64,000 nt of DNA, taken from NCBI GenBank assembly GCA_948144175.1, contig CANXME010002540.1:1-64000 (forward strand), given 5' to 3'. Under the pieces are notes generated by a model, which did no database searches, had not been told where the DNA came from, and saw nothing but the letters and a program-made list of their open reading frames with translations. A program made the position numbers and the translations under genes. This DNA is from Closterium sp. NIES-65. Its lineage: Eukaryota; Streptophyta; Zygnematophyceae; Desmidiales; Closteriaceae. Positions 26,709-37,372 of this stretch are shown here, in pieces; position 1 is the first letter of the stretch, and each line of letters starts with the position of its first letter.

Positions 26709-29700
26709 CTAGGCAACCTCCTGGACCAGGCAAGCTCCAGGACCACCCAAGCTCTTGGACCAAGCAAGCTCTTGGACCATGCAAGCTCCTGGACCAGGCA
26801 AGCTCTTGGACCAAGCAAGCTCGTGGACCAGGCACGCTCCTGGACCAGGCAAGCTCCTGAACCAGGCAAGCTCCTGGACCAGGCAAGCTCCTAGACAAGG
26901 CAAGCTCCTGGACCAGGCAAGCTCCTGGACTAGGCAAGCTCCTGGACCAGGCAAGCTCGTGGACCAGGCAGGCTCGTGGACCAGGCACGCTCCTGGACCG
27001 GGCAAGCTCCTGGACTTGGCAAGCTCCTGGACCACGCAAGCTCTTGGACCAGGCACGCTCCTCGACCAGGCAAGCTCTTGGACAAGGCAAGCTCGTGGAC
27101 CAGGCAAGCTCTTGGACCAGGCAAGCTCCTCGATCAGGCAAGCTCCTGGACCATGCAAGCTCCTGGACTAGGCACGCTCGTGGACCAGGCACGCTCCAGG
27201 ACCAGGCACGCTCCTGGACCAGGCAAGCTCATGGACCAGGCACGCTCCTGGACCAGGCATGCTCCTGGACCAGGCAAGCTCCTGGACCACACAAGCTCTT
27301 GAACCAAGCACGCTTCTGGACCACGCAAGCTCTTGGACTAGGCACGCTTCTGGACCAAGCAAGCTCTTGGACTACGCAAGCTCCTGGACCACGCAAGCTC
27401 TTGGACGAGGCACACTCCTCGACAAGGCAGGCTCTTGGACCAGGCAGGCTTTTGGACCAAGCAAGCTCCTACACCAGGCAAGCTCCTGGACCAGGCAAGC
27501 TCCTGGACTAGGCAAGCTCCTGGACCAGGCAAGCTCTTGGACCAAGCAATCTCTTGGACCAGGCAAGTTCCTGGACCAGGCAAGCTCCTGGACCAGGCAA
27601 ACTCCTGGACCACGCACGCTCGTGGACCAGGCACGCTCTTGGACCAGGGAAGCTTTTGGACCAGGAAGGCTCGTGGACCAGGCAAGCTCCTGGACCAGGC
27701 AAGCTCCTGGACCAAAAAGCGCCTGGACCACGCAAGCTCCTGGACCAAGCACGCTCCTGGACCAGGCAAGCTCCTAGACCACGGAAGCTCCTAGACCAGG
27801 CAAGCTCCTGGACTAGGCAAACTCGTGGACCAGGCACGCTCCTGGACTAGGCAAGATCCTGGACTAGGCAAGCTCCTGGACCAGGCAAGCTCCTGGATCA
27901 GGCAAGCTCCTGGACCAGGCACGCTCCTAGACCAGGCAAGCTCCTAGATCAGGCAAGGTCCTGGACTAGGCAAGCTCCTGGACCAGGCAAGCTTGTGGAC
28001 CAGGCACGCTCCAGGACCAGGCAAGCTCATGGACCAGGCAAGCTCCTGGACCACGAAAGCTCTTGGACCAGGCAAGCTCTTGGACCAGGCAAGCTCCTGG
28101 ACCGGGCAAGCTCCTGGACCAGGCAAGCAATTGGACCGGGCAAGCTCCTAGACCAGGCAAGCTCCTCAGGCAAGCTCGTGGACCAGGCACGCTCCTGGAC
28201 CAGGCAAGCTCCTGGACCACGCAAGCTCCTGAACCAGGCAAGCTCGTGGACCAGGCACGCTCCTGGACCAGGCAAGCTCCTGGACCAGGCAAGCTCCTAA
28301 ACCAGGCAAGCTCCTGGACTAGGCAAGCTCCTGGACCAGGCAAGCTCGTGGACCAGGCAGGCTCGTGGACCAGGCACGCTCGTGGACCGGGCAAGCTCCT
28401 GGACTTGGCAAGCTCCTGGACCACACAAGCTCTTGGACCAGGCACGCTCCTCGACCAGGCAAGCTCTTGGACCAGGCAAGCTCGTGGACCAGGCAAGCTC
28501 TTGAACCAAGCACGCTTCTGGACCACGCAAGCTCTTGGACTAGGCAAGCTCCTGGACCACGCAAGCTCTTGGACGAGGCACACTCCTCGACAAGGCAGGC
28601 TCTTGGACCAGGCAGGCTTTTGGACCAAGCAAGCTCCTACACCAGGCAAGCTCCTGGACCAGGCAAGCTCCTGGACTAGGCAAGCTCCTGAACCAGGCAA
28701 GCTCCTGGACCAGGCAAGCTCCTGGACCAGGCAAGCTCCTGGACTAGGCAAGCTCCTGGACCAGGCAAGCTCTTGGACCAAGCAATCTCTTGGACCAGGC
28801 AAGTTCCTGGACCACGCAAGCTCCTGGACCAGGCAAACTCCTGGACCACGCACGCTCGTGGACCAGGCACGCTCTTGGACCAGGGAAGCTTTTGGACCAA
28901 GAAGGCTCGTGGACCAGGCAAGCTCCTGGACCAGGCAAGCTCCTGGACCAAAAAGCGCCTCGACCACGCAAGCTCCTGGACCAAGCACGCTCCTGGACCA
29001 GGCAAGCTCCTAGACCACGGAAGCTCCTAGACCAGGCAAGCTCCTGGACTAGGCAAACTCGTGGACCAGGCACGCTCCTGGACTAGGCAAGATCCTGGAC
29101 TAGGCAAGCTCCTGGACCAGGCAAGCTCCTGGATCAGGCAAGCTCCTGGACCAGGCACGCTCCTAGACCAGGCAAGCTCCTAGATCAGGCAAGGTCCTGG
29201 ACTAGGCAAGCTCCTGGACCAGGCAAGCTCGTGGACCAGGCACGCTCCAGGACCAGGCAAGCTCATGGACCAGGCAAGCTCCTGGACCACGAAAGCTCTT
29301 GGACCAGGCAAGCTCTTGGACCAGGCAAGCTCCTGGACCGGGCAAGCTCTTGGACCAGGCAAGCAATTGGACCGGGCAAGCTCCTTGACCAGGCAAGCTC
29401 CTCAGGCAAGCTCGTGGACCAGGCACGCTCCTGGACCACGCAAGCTCCTGAACCAGGCAAGCTCGTGGACCAGGCACGCTCCTGGACCAGGCAAGCTCCT
29501 GGACCAGGCAAGCTCCTGGACCACACAAGCTGCTGGACTAGGCAAGCTCCTGGACCAGGCAAGCTCGTGGACCAGGCAGGCTCGTGGACCAGGCACGCTC
29601 CTGGACCGGGCAAGCTCCTGGACTTGGCAAGCTCCTGGACCACGCAAGCTCTTGGACCAGGCACGCTCCTCGACCAGGCAAGCTCTTGGACCAGGCAAGC

Positions 29701-30460
29701 TCGTGGACCAGGCAAGCTCTTGGACCAAGCAAGCTCCTCGATCAGGCAAGCTCCTGGACCATGCAAGCTCCTGGACTAGGCACGCTCGTGGACCAGGCAC
29801 GCTCCAGGACCAGGCACGCTCCTGGACCAGGCAAGCTCATGGACCAGGCACGCTCCTGGACCAGGCATGCTCCTGGACCAGGCAAGCTCCTGGACCACGC
29901 AAGCTCTTGAACCAAGCACGCTTCTGGACCACGCAAGCTCTTGGACTAGGCACGCTTCTGGACCAAGCAAGCTCTTGGACCACGCAAGCTCCTGGACCAC
30001 GCAAGCTCTTGGACGAGGCACACTCCTCGACAAGGCAAGCTCTTGGACCAGGCAGGCTTTTGGACCAAGCAAGCTCCTACACCAGGCAAGCTCCTGGACC
30101 AGGCAAGCTCCTGGACTAGGCAAGCTCCTGGACCAGGCAAGCTCTTGGACCAAGCAAGCTCTTGGACCAGGCAAGTTCCTGGACCAGGCAAGCTCCTGGA
30201 CCAGGCAAACTCCTGGACCACGCACGCTCGTGGACCAGGCACGCTCTTGGACCTGGGAAGCTTTTGGACCAGGAAGGCTCGTGGACCAGGCAAGCTCCTG
30301 GACCAGGCAAGCTCCTGGACCAAAAAGCGCCTGGACCGGGCAAGCTCCTGGACCAAGCACGCTCCTGGACCAGGCAAGCTCCTAGACCACGGAAGCTCCT
30401 AGACCAGGCAAGCTCCTGGACTAGGCAAACTCGTGGATCAGGCACGCTCCTGGACTAGGC
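26709..30460 (+). repeat. Three tandem higher-order copies of about 1.24-1.37 kb in the 17-bp array
   Basis: A landmark string around 'ccaaaaagcgcctgg' occurs near 27710, 28946 and 30320. Its neighbours 'ggaagcttttggacc' and 'gaccacggaagctcc' keep the same order each time. The successive offsets are about 1,236 and 1,372 bp. This is the clearest tandem higher-order structure in the array. Confidence 0.65.
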
Positions 30461-32312
30461 AAGATCCTGCACCAGGCAAGCTCCTGGACCAGGCAAGCTC
30501 CTGGATCAGGCAAGCTCCTGGACCAGGCACGCTCCTAGACCAGGCAAGCTCCTAGATCAGGCAAGGTCCTGGACTAGGCAAGCTCCTGGACCAGGCAAGC
30601 TCGTGGACCAGGCACGCTCCAGGACCTGGCAAGCTCATGGACCAGGCAAGCTCCTGGACCACGAAAGCTCTTGGACCAGGCAAGCTCTTGGACCAGGCAA
30701 GCTCCTGGACCAGGCAAGCTCCTGGACCAGGCAAGCAATTGGACCGGGCAAGCTCCTAGACCAGGCAAGCTCCTCCGGCAAGCTCGTGGACCAGGCACGC
30801 TCCTGGACCAGGCAAGCTCCTGGACCACGCAAGCTCCTGAACCAGGCAAGCTCGTGGACCAGGCACGCTCCTGGACCAGGCAAGCTCCTGGACCAAGCAA
30901 GCTCCTGGACCAAGCAAGCTCCTAGACCAGGCAAGCTCCTGGACCAGGCAAGCTCCTGGACCAGGCAAGCTCGTGGACCAGGCAAGCTCATGGACCAATC
31001 AAGCTCGTGGACCAGGCAAGCTCCTGGACTAGGCCTTCTCCTGGACCAGGCAAGCTCCTGGACCAGTCAGGCTCGTGGACCAGGCATGCTCCTAGACCGG
31101 GCAAGCTCCAGGACCTTGCAAGCTCTTGGACCACGCAAGCTCTTGGACAAGGCACGCTCCTTGACCAGGCAAGCTCTTGGACCAGGCAGGCTTCTGGACC
31201 AAGAAAGCTCCTGGACCAGGCAAGCTCCTGGACCAGGCAAGCTCCTGGACCAGGCAAGCTCCTGGACCAGGCAAGCTCTTGGACCAGGCCAGCTCCTGGA
31301 CTAGGCAAGCTCCTGGACCAGGCAAGCTCTTGGACAAGGCACGCTCCTCGACCAGAAAAGCTCTTGGACCAGGCAGGCTTCTGGACCAAGCAAGCTCCTG
31401 GACCAGGCACACTCCTGGACCAGGCATGCTCCTGGACAAGGCAAGCTCCTGGACAAGGCAAGCTCTTGGACCAGGCAAGCTCCTGGAACGTGGAAGCTCC
31501 TGGACCAGGCAAGCTCCTGGACCAGGCAAGCTCTTGGACCAGGAAAGCTCCTGGACCAGGCAAGCTCCTTGACCAAGCAAGCTAACGGGCTAAGAAAGCT
31601 CCTGGACAAGGCAAGCTCCTGGACCAGGCAAGCTTCTGGACCAGGCAAGCTCCTTGACCAGGCAAGCTCCTCGACCAGGCAAGCTGCTGGACAACGCAAG
31701 CTCCTAGACCAGGCAAGCTCCTGGACCAGGCGAGCTCCTAAACCAGGCAAACTCGTGGACCAAGCTCGATCCTGGACCAGGCATGCTCCTGTACAAGCTC
31801 CTGGACCACGCAAGCTCCTGGACCAGGCAAGCTCTTGGACCAGGCAAGCTCTTGGACCAGGCAAGCTCCTCTACCAGGCAAGCTCCTGGACCAGGCAAGC
31901 TCCTGGACTAGGTAAGCTCCTGTACCAGGCAAGCTCCTGGACCAGGCAAGCTCCTGGACCAAGCACGCTCGTGGACCAGGCACGCTCTTGGATCAGGCAA
32001 GCTCTTGGACCAGGCAGGCTCGTGGACCAGGCAAGCTCCTGGACCACGCAAGCTCCTGGACCAGGCAAGCTCCTGGACCAGGCAAGCTCCTTGACTAGGC
32101 AAGCTCCTGGACCAGGCACGCTCCTGGACCAAGCAAGCTCCTAGACCAGGCAAGCTCTTGGACTAGGCACGCTCCTGGACGAGGCAAGCCCCTGGACCAG
32201 GCAGGCTTCTGGACCAAGCAAGCTCCTGGACCAGGCACACTCCTAGACCAGGCACGCTCCTGGACAAGGCAAGCTCCTGGACCAGGCAAACTCCTGGACC
32301 AAGCAAGCTCCT

Positions 32313-33200
32313 GGATCATTACCGTCGCACCGCTGCAAGGTCGACGGGACCTCATCACCTGGAGGGAGTCGATCGAACCTCTGTTGGAGGTCGCCGGGCT
32401 GAAGGGCTTCGCCGACGGCACAATGCCAATTCCGCCCGTGTACGATGTCAAGCTGCGCGGGGAGTTTCGAGCGGCTCACTTGCTCACCTTCATGGTCATC
32501 TCGAGGTGTTGCTCGCCGGTGGTGCAGCTGGCACTCAGGAGCTATCGAGCGCGACTGGATGGTGGTCACGAGGCATGGCACTTCATCGTGTCGACGTACC
32601 ACGTCAGGGACGACCTCTACATCGGGCAGCTGGTGGAGAAGATGACTCACATTTGGATGGGCGAGCAGGAATCGGCGACGGATTACTGCAACCGTGCTCG
32701 ACGGATCCTGGCTGAGATGCGGACGGCGGGCGCCGAATACTCGACGGCATCCTACATCATCCACATTGTCAAGGGCTTGCCGCGCAACTACAATCTCATG
32801 AAGAGGATTATGATGGTGTCCGGCACGCGTGAGTCCCTCGACGAGGACGCCATCACCATCCACATCCTTCAAGATGAGGCGATGGAGGAGGCCGAACAGC
32901 CCACAGAGCTCCTTCCGCAGGCAAACTACGCTGCATCGACGAAGCTGGATTAGCAGCAAGGGCAGCGCGAGAAGCCGGGCGGAGGTGGTAGCGGAGGTGG
33001 GCGGTCGACGAAGGACGTCGACGAGAAGAGGTCGATGCGGGACAAGGGCCGAGGAGGTGGTGGTTGACGGCGGGAGTGCTGGATCTGCCACGACCCCGAC
33101 CACCTTTCCTACGAGTGCCCTGACCGCGACGACAGCGACGAGGACGACACCAAGGGAGGCCGTGGCCGGTCGACCAGCCGTCGCCCCCGTCGAGATGCAA
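32313..33200 (+). pseudogene. copia gag remnant (UBN2-type) with CCHC zinc knuckle
   Basis: The frame reads without a start codon from the satellite junction, beginning IITVAPLQGRRDLITW, then WRESIEPLL, a typical copia gag N-terminus. It continues through a gag helical region to a TAG stop at 32951-32953. Past this stop the same frame encodes a basic Gly-rich stretch, a TGA at about 33064 and then a perfect CX2CX4HX4C knuckle (CWICHDPDHLSYEC) at 33077-33118. The protein would coat RNA in virus-like particles. Loss of the start region, two stops and a frameshift near 33200 make it non-functional. Confidence 0.8.
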
Positions 33201-33210
33201 AGCCGCAGCT

Positions 33211-34660
33211 GTGCAGGCCAACCCGATGGCGGTGCTGCTTGACAGCGGGTGCTCCCACCACCTGATGGGGACGAAGGCGGTCTTCATTGACATGGGACCA
33301 AGCGACGGTGTGAAGCATGTGCGCGGATTCAACGGGGCGCAGCAACCTGTCGAGTGTCGCGGAACCGTCGCTCTACAGCGGGTCCTCATCCTCGACGTGC
33401 TCTACGTTCCAGGCGTTCAGGCGAACCTGCTGTCAGCAGGCCAACTGAAGGAGAGTGGAGTGCAGCTGCAGGGCAACGGTGACGAGATGCTGCTCGTCGC
33501 TGCGACCGGGGAGGTGCTCGGTCGAGCACGCTACACCGGACGAGTCCTCTGTACCGACCTTCGCCCCTGCTCGACGCGGTCGCCATCGACTGAGGTGGTG
33601 GCTCTGCGGACGATTGTCTCAGCGACGACGATGACCCCTGCCCTGTTGCATGCGAGGCTCGCGCACGTCGGCGATCAAGAGCTCGGCGAAGCATGAAGTT
33701 GTTGTTGGGCTCGACATCACGCTGTCGACCGGAGCAGACCCGCCGTGTGTCTCGTGCGTCGGCGGAAAGCTGGCGCGGCCCACCTTCCCCGACAAGGGCT
33801 CGGATGCCAAGGAGGCACTGGCTGTCGTGCACATTGACTTGTGCGGGCCATTTCGGGTGGCTGCCAAGGATGGCAGCATGTACTTCCTGCTGCTGAAGGA
33901 TCGCTACACTTGGTTTGTGTGGGTGATGCCGGTTGCCAAGAAGAGCGACGTGCTGCGGGAGTTCCAGAAGTGGCTGGTGCTGATGGAACGACAGACGAGG
34001 AAGTCGGTGCTGTCACTTCGCTCCGATCGAGGAGGGGAGTTCCTCGGGAAGGCGTTCACCGACTTCGTCGACGGGAAGGGCATCGTCCACGACCTAACGT
34101 GCCCCTACACTCCGCAGCAGGAGATGCGCATGGCGGAGCGGGAGATGCGCACGGTTTTCGAGTCCGTGCGGATGATGCTGCTGCACATAGGCGTGCAGCA
34201 TCAGTGGTGGCACCTTGCTCTTCGACAGGCTGTCTGGGTGCGCAACTGCTTGGAGCGGTCGACGACGCCGCCGGGGACGACTCCGTACCAGCTGCTGACC
34301 GGGATGAAGCCCGACCTCACGCTGGCACGGGTGTGGGGCTGCATGGTGCAGTTCATGGTTCCTGAGCAGCAACGCGGTGGGAAGCTGGCGCTGAAGGCTC
34401 GCTGGGGACTTCACCTGGGTGTGTCGCCGGAGAGCAAGGGCTGGGAGGTGCTCGACCTGACCGACAATAAGGTGGTCACGTCGGTCGAGGTGATCTACTA
34501 CGAGACGCTGTCGTTGGAGGTGTGGAGGGCGACGTATGGGCCGGCGTCGGGGCGGACGCAGGCACACCCGCCGACGAACACCTCGACGGCGACGGTTCCA
34601 CTACTCGCCGAAGTCGACGAGCCTCCTGATGAGGATGTTGTGGAAGTTAAGTTCTTCCCT
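33211..34660 (+). pseudogene. copia protease, GAG-pre-integrase and integrase remnant
   Basis: After a frameshift the protease active site appears as LLDSGCSHHLMG near 33232, close to the usual D-S/T-G signature. The pre-integrase zinc-binding region (HARLAHV, then CVSCVGGK) is split by a second frameshift at about 33690. The integrase core follows, with HIDLCGPF, SDRGGEF near 34026 and the later conserved WGC and GVSPESKGW regions. The catalytic third acidic position lies in a 'PQQEMRMAERE' stretch, where the common PQQNGVAE motif is changed. The frame is lost again near 34650 in the acidic linker that precedes reverse transcriptase. Confidence 0.8.
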
Positions 34661-35250
34661 ATCCCCCTGTTCTTGCTCCTCCTTCCCCCGTCGCTGATCG
34701 GCCAACGTCGACGCCTGTGTCAGCCACCGGCGATGAGGGGAGCCTTGAGGCGTCGCCTGTGGCGCCGGCCAGTGGCATTGCCGGCGGTCAACAAGGCGCC
34801 GAGCTCGTCGACCACGATGGGAAGTCGTCGATGATAGGGGAGCAGCAGACAGGGGAGCCGATCGAACAGGAAGCAGCAGCTGGAGTGCAGTCGACAGGTG
34901 AGCAGCAGCCGGGGTGGTCGACAGGGGAGCTGTCGAAGTCAGCAGCAGAAAAGCCGTCGGTTGAAGGGTCGAAGGAGCTGGTCGACGACGAGGACGTCGA
35001 CGAGGAAGGGGAGCAGTCGGCGGGTGAGGAGTCCACCGACAGCGACGTGGTGGAAGTGCCGATCACGAAGCCTGAGGTGCGACGCTCAGGTCGAGTTCCA
35101 CGGCCACCAGAGTGGCTGAGCTTCCATGCCTGCCCACCAGAGCCTTCACCATGGTGTACGACAAGGTCGACGACGACCTGTTGTAAGACGACGTCAAGGA
35201 GGATGAAGACGTGCCGCAGCTCGGCCCCGACGTGCATCCGACCCTGAACA
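34660..35250 (+). pseudogene. copia pol linker remnant (acidic, then RRSGRVPRPPEW)
   Basis: An acidic, Ser/Gly/Glu-rich stretch is open from about 34710 to 35150. It carries the motif RRSGRVPRPPEWL, which resembles the 'RRS.R...PP' box that commonly lies between integrase and reverse transcriptase in copia polyproteins. The frame differs from both the preceding integrase frame and the following reverse transcriptase frame, so at least one frameshift lies on each side. Confidence 0.6.
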
Positions 35251-36793
35251 CCGCTGGGACATCGCCACGATGACGGTGAAGGAGGCGTTGTCGAGGCCGA
35301 AGGGCGCGACGGTGAAGGCCGCCATGGAAGAAGAGATCCGCAGCCTCATCAACATGGGTACTTGGGAGCTGGTCGAACGCCCACGCGGAGTGAACATCAT
35401 GAAGAACCGGTAGGTGTTGACGACCAAGTACCGCATCGACGATACCGCCGAGCGCGAGAAGGCGAGGCTGGTCGTGAAGGGCTTCACGCAGGTGTACGGT
35501 GCCGACTACGACTAGACGTACTCGCCGCTGAGCAGCTACGTCACGCTGAGGATCTTCCTCAGCATCGTCGCCGTCCTCGACCTCAACCTTATGCACCTCG
35601 ACATGAAGAACGCTTTCCTGCAGAGCAAGCTCGACAGTGTGCTCTACATGTACCTGCCGGACTACTTCGACGACGGGACCGGCCGGGTGTGTAAGCTGCT
35701 GAAGAGCCTCTACGGGCTGAAGCACTCGCCGCTGATGTGGTACAAGGCTCTCGACGGTGTGCTGTTGGGCGCTGGCTAGAAGAAGAGCCAGGTCGACGAG
35801 GCGCTCTACTTCAAGGCCGGCGACGACGGAGTAACCTGCTGGGTGCTGGTCTACGTTGACGACCTGCTGGCCGCCAGCAGCAGCAACGCGATGCTGAAGG
35901 AGCTGAAGGAGCTGTTGGAGGGCGCCTTCAAGTTGCGTGAGATCGCGCCAGTGGTGAAGTACCTTGGGCTGGAGATCGTGCGCGACAGGCCGGCCAGGAA
36001 GCTGTGGCTGCACCAGTAGGGCTACGCCGACAAGCTGCGCAGGCACTTCATCGACGAGGAGCAGGGCGGTCGAGTCCCGAAGACGCCTGTCTCGGTCGAC
36101 GACTACGCTCAACTGACGTTCGATGACGAGGAGGCCTAAGAGCGCGAGGAGGAGGAGTACCGGCAGAAGGTCGGCTCGCTGCAGTTAGCGGCGACGACGA
36201 CAAGGCCAGACATCGCGTTCGCGTGCAGCAAGTTGGGGAGCGGCCTCACGGTGAGGAGCAACCAGCATTGGCGCGAGGTCGACCGCTACCTCTCCTACCT
36301 CGCTGACACCCGCGACACCGCCCTGGAGTTCGGCGGTGGACCAGAGTTGCTGGAGCTGATCGGCTACGTTGATGCTGACGACGCGGGCGACAAGCAGATT
36401 CGGACGAGCACGGGAGGTTACGTGTTCGTCTACGGTGGGGCCGCCGTCTCCTGGTCAAGCTCGCGCATCAAGTGCGCGACATTGTCGTCGACCGAGTCGG
36501 AGTACGTGGCGGCCACGGTTGCCAGCAAGGAGGGGCATCGACTTCGCTTCCTCCTTGCGGAATTCAAGTTGCTCGACGTTGGGAAGCCGACCGTCCTCCA
36601 CGTCGACAACAAATCGGCAATCACGGTCGCTGAGGGCTTGGGGTTGACGGGCAACCTCAAGCACATGGAGCGACGCTACGCGTGGCTGCAGCACATGGTG
36701 AGGCGCGGGAAATTCGTGCTGAAGTACATCCCGACCACCGAGCAGCCGGCGGACTTCCTGACGAAGGCGCTGCATTTTCCGGCTTTCAACTAG
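35251..36793 (+). pseudogene. copia reverse transcriptase and RNase H remnant with five in-frame stops
   Basis: A single frame runs from RWDIATMTVKEAL to the natural TAG end at 36791-36793. It contains the RT landmarks MGTWELV, LDMKNAFLQ, SLYGLKHSP and the catalytic LVYVDDLL. RNase H landmarks are YVDADDAGD, TLSSTESEY and HVDNKSA, ending QPADFLTKAL. It is broken by stops at 35411 (TAG), 35513 (TAG), 35777 (TAG), 36017 (TAG) and 36137 (TAA). There is no frameshift over about 1.5 kb, so decay here is by substitution. The enzyme would copy element RNA into cDNA. Confidence 0.85.
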
Positions 36794-36864
36794 TGCTTGG
36801 TCGCCATCGGCCAAGTTCGTCTGGCTGACGTCGGCGACGGCGACGACGAGGTGCAGCAGTAGGT

Positions 36865-37005
36865 TGTCAGTAGATCTGCAATGTGGATGCCCGATTGATC
36901 CTGGAGAGGGTTACAGGCGCGTTTGCCTGGGGGGTTATGGGTGCACTGACCCGCTACTGAAACAAGCCCTTTTATCCCAATGGTCTAGTGGTTGGGATTC
37001 TGACA
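36865..37005 (+). repeat. TRIM 5' LTR
   Basis: This 141-bp repeat starts TGTCAGTAGATC and ends GATTCTGACA. Its last 30 bp include GGTCTAGTGGTTGGGA, which resembles a Pol III A box. Confidence 0.88.
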
Positions 37006-37046
37006 TGGTATCAGAGTGGTTTCGGGTTCGAATCCCGGTGTATGCA
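36974..37046 (+). other. tRNA-like fold spanning the TRIM LTR/primer-binding-site junction
   Basis: The sequence reads as a tRNA-shaped cassette. It has an A-box-like GGTCTAGTGGTTGGGA (36982-36997) and a D-stem GTCT/GGAT. A perfect 5-bp anticodon-type stem, TCTGA/TCAGA, encloses a 7-base loop CATGGTA made of the LTR end and the primer-binding site. It is followed by a perfect T-arm CGGG-TTCGAAT-CCCG (37023-37037) containing the B box GGTTCGAATCC. The 7-bp acceptor stem does not pair and loop position 33 is A rather than T, so it is not a normal tRNA gene. It could act as an internal Pol III promoter or be a fossil of a tRNA-derived sequence. Confidence 0.5.
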
Positions 37047-37098
37047 CATGTTGGCCGTTGCCAGTGTGCTCAGTCCTGGGCCTCCCAGTGTGGGGGGG

Positions 37099-37240
37099 TG
37101 TCAGTAGAGCTACACTGTGAGATCCCCGATCGATCCTAGGGGGGGTTACAGGCGCGTTTGCCTGGGGGGTTATGGGTGCACTGACCCGCTACTGAAACAA
37201 GCCCTTTTATCCCCATGGTCTAGTGGTTGAGATTCTGACA
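37099..37240 (+). repeat. TRIM 3' LTR
   Basis: This 142-bp repeat matches LTR1 closely from about base 47 onward, with two visible differences. The first 46 bp are more divergent. It is preceded by the G-run and followed by the TAGGT target duplication. Confidence 0.88.
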
Positions 37241-37245
37241 TAGGT

Positions 37246-37372
37246 GCCATGCCCTTCTGCACGGCTGGTGCGGTGACGGCGTGCTGTGTGTGGGGTGCAC
37301 GCCGAGGACGAGTTTTCTCCGTGGAGTACTGCCGTGTGGGCTGAAGGCCCAAGCGTGAGCGCGGCAGGAAAG
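37246..37372 (+). other. 3' internal tail of the dead copia element with polypurine tract
   Basis: This is untranslated sequence between the TRIM insertion and the 3' LTR. It ends in the purine-rich stretch 'gcggcaggaaag' directly before TGTTAACAGG at 37373, as expected for a plus-strand priming site. Confidence 0.6.

Larger units (their letters stand above)
9378..32310 (+). repeat. 17-bp tandem satellite array (about 1,350 units)
   Basis: The consensus unit is CAAGCTCCTGGACCAGG, repeated head to tail for 22.9 kb. Frequent variants are 'ctctt' or 'ctcgt' for 'ctcct', 'cctag' for 'cctgg', 'cacgc' for 'caagc', and 'gcttc' for 'gctcc'. Single-base-short units, for example 'ggaccagcaagctcctgg' near 17652 and 18331, are scattered through it. 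The unit contains the near-palindrome CCTGG-A-CCAGG. Consensus units have no stop codon in any of six frames, because 17 is not a multiple of 3 and the unit lacks stop trinucleotides on either strand. The many open frames on both strands are therefore repeat artefacts. The array abuts the 28-bp array on the left without a spacer and breaks directly into a copia gag reading frame on the right. Confidence 0.95.
36865..37240 (+). mobile_element. Complete TRIM-type miniature LTR retrotransposon (376 bp)
   Basis: Two terminal repeats flank a 93-bp interior: LTR1 36865-37005 (141 bp) and LTR2 37099-37240 (142 bp). Both start TGTCAG and end CTGACA. Directly after LTR1 is TGGTATCAGAG (37006-37016), the classic primer-binding site complementary to the 3' end of initiator tRNA-Met. 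Directly before LTR2 is a G-run (37092-37098) that serves as polypurine tract. The 5 bp TAGGT is present on both sides (36860-36864 and 37241-37245), a perfect target-site duplication. No coding capacity fits in 93 bp, so it must be mobilised in trans. It sits in the 3' untranslated part of the dead copia element. The LTRs differ mostly in their first 46 bp. Confidence 0.9.

Noticed and set aside
9400-32280. Dozens of 60-340-codon open frames on both strands in the 17-bp array (LLDQASSWTRQAPGP and LVQELAWSRSLPGP types)
   Set aside because: The unit is stop-free in six frames, and breaks occur wherever a CTAG variant arises. These are repeat artefacts.
719-32310. CRISPR-like array
   Set aside because: Units are contiguous without unique spacers, lie in a eukaryotic context and have no cas genes.
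32951-36139. Possible reassignment of TAG to an amino acid, because most stops in the dead copia element are TAG
   Set aside because: TAG ends the EIN2 frame at the expected conserved C-terminus and also ends the intact copia gag-pol and the dead element's own RNase H, so TAG is a normal stop here.
37201-37240. Second tRNA-like start in TRIM LTR2
   Set aside because: It has the A-box-like half only. No B box or T arm follows in the flanking DNA, so it cannot form the same fold.
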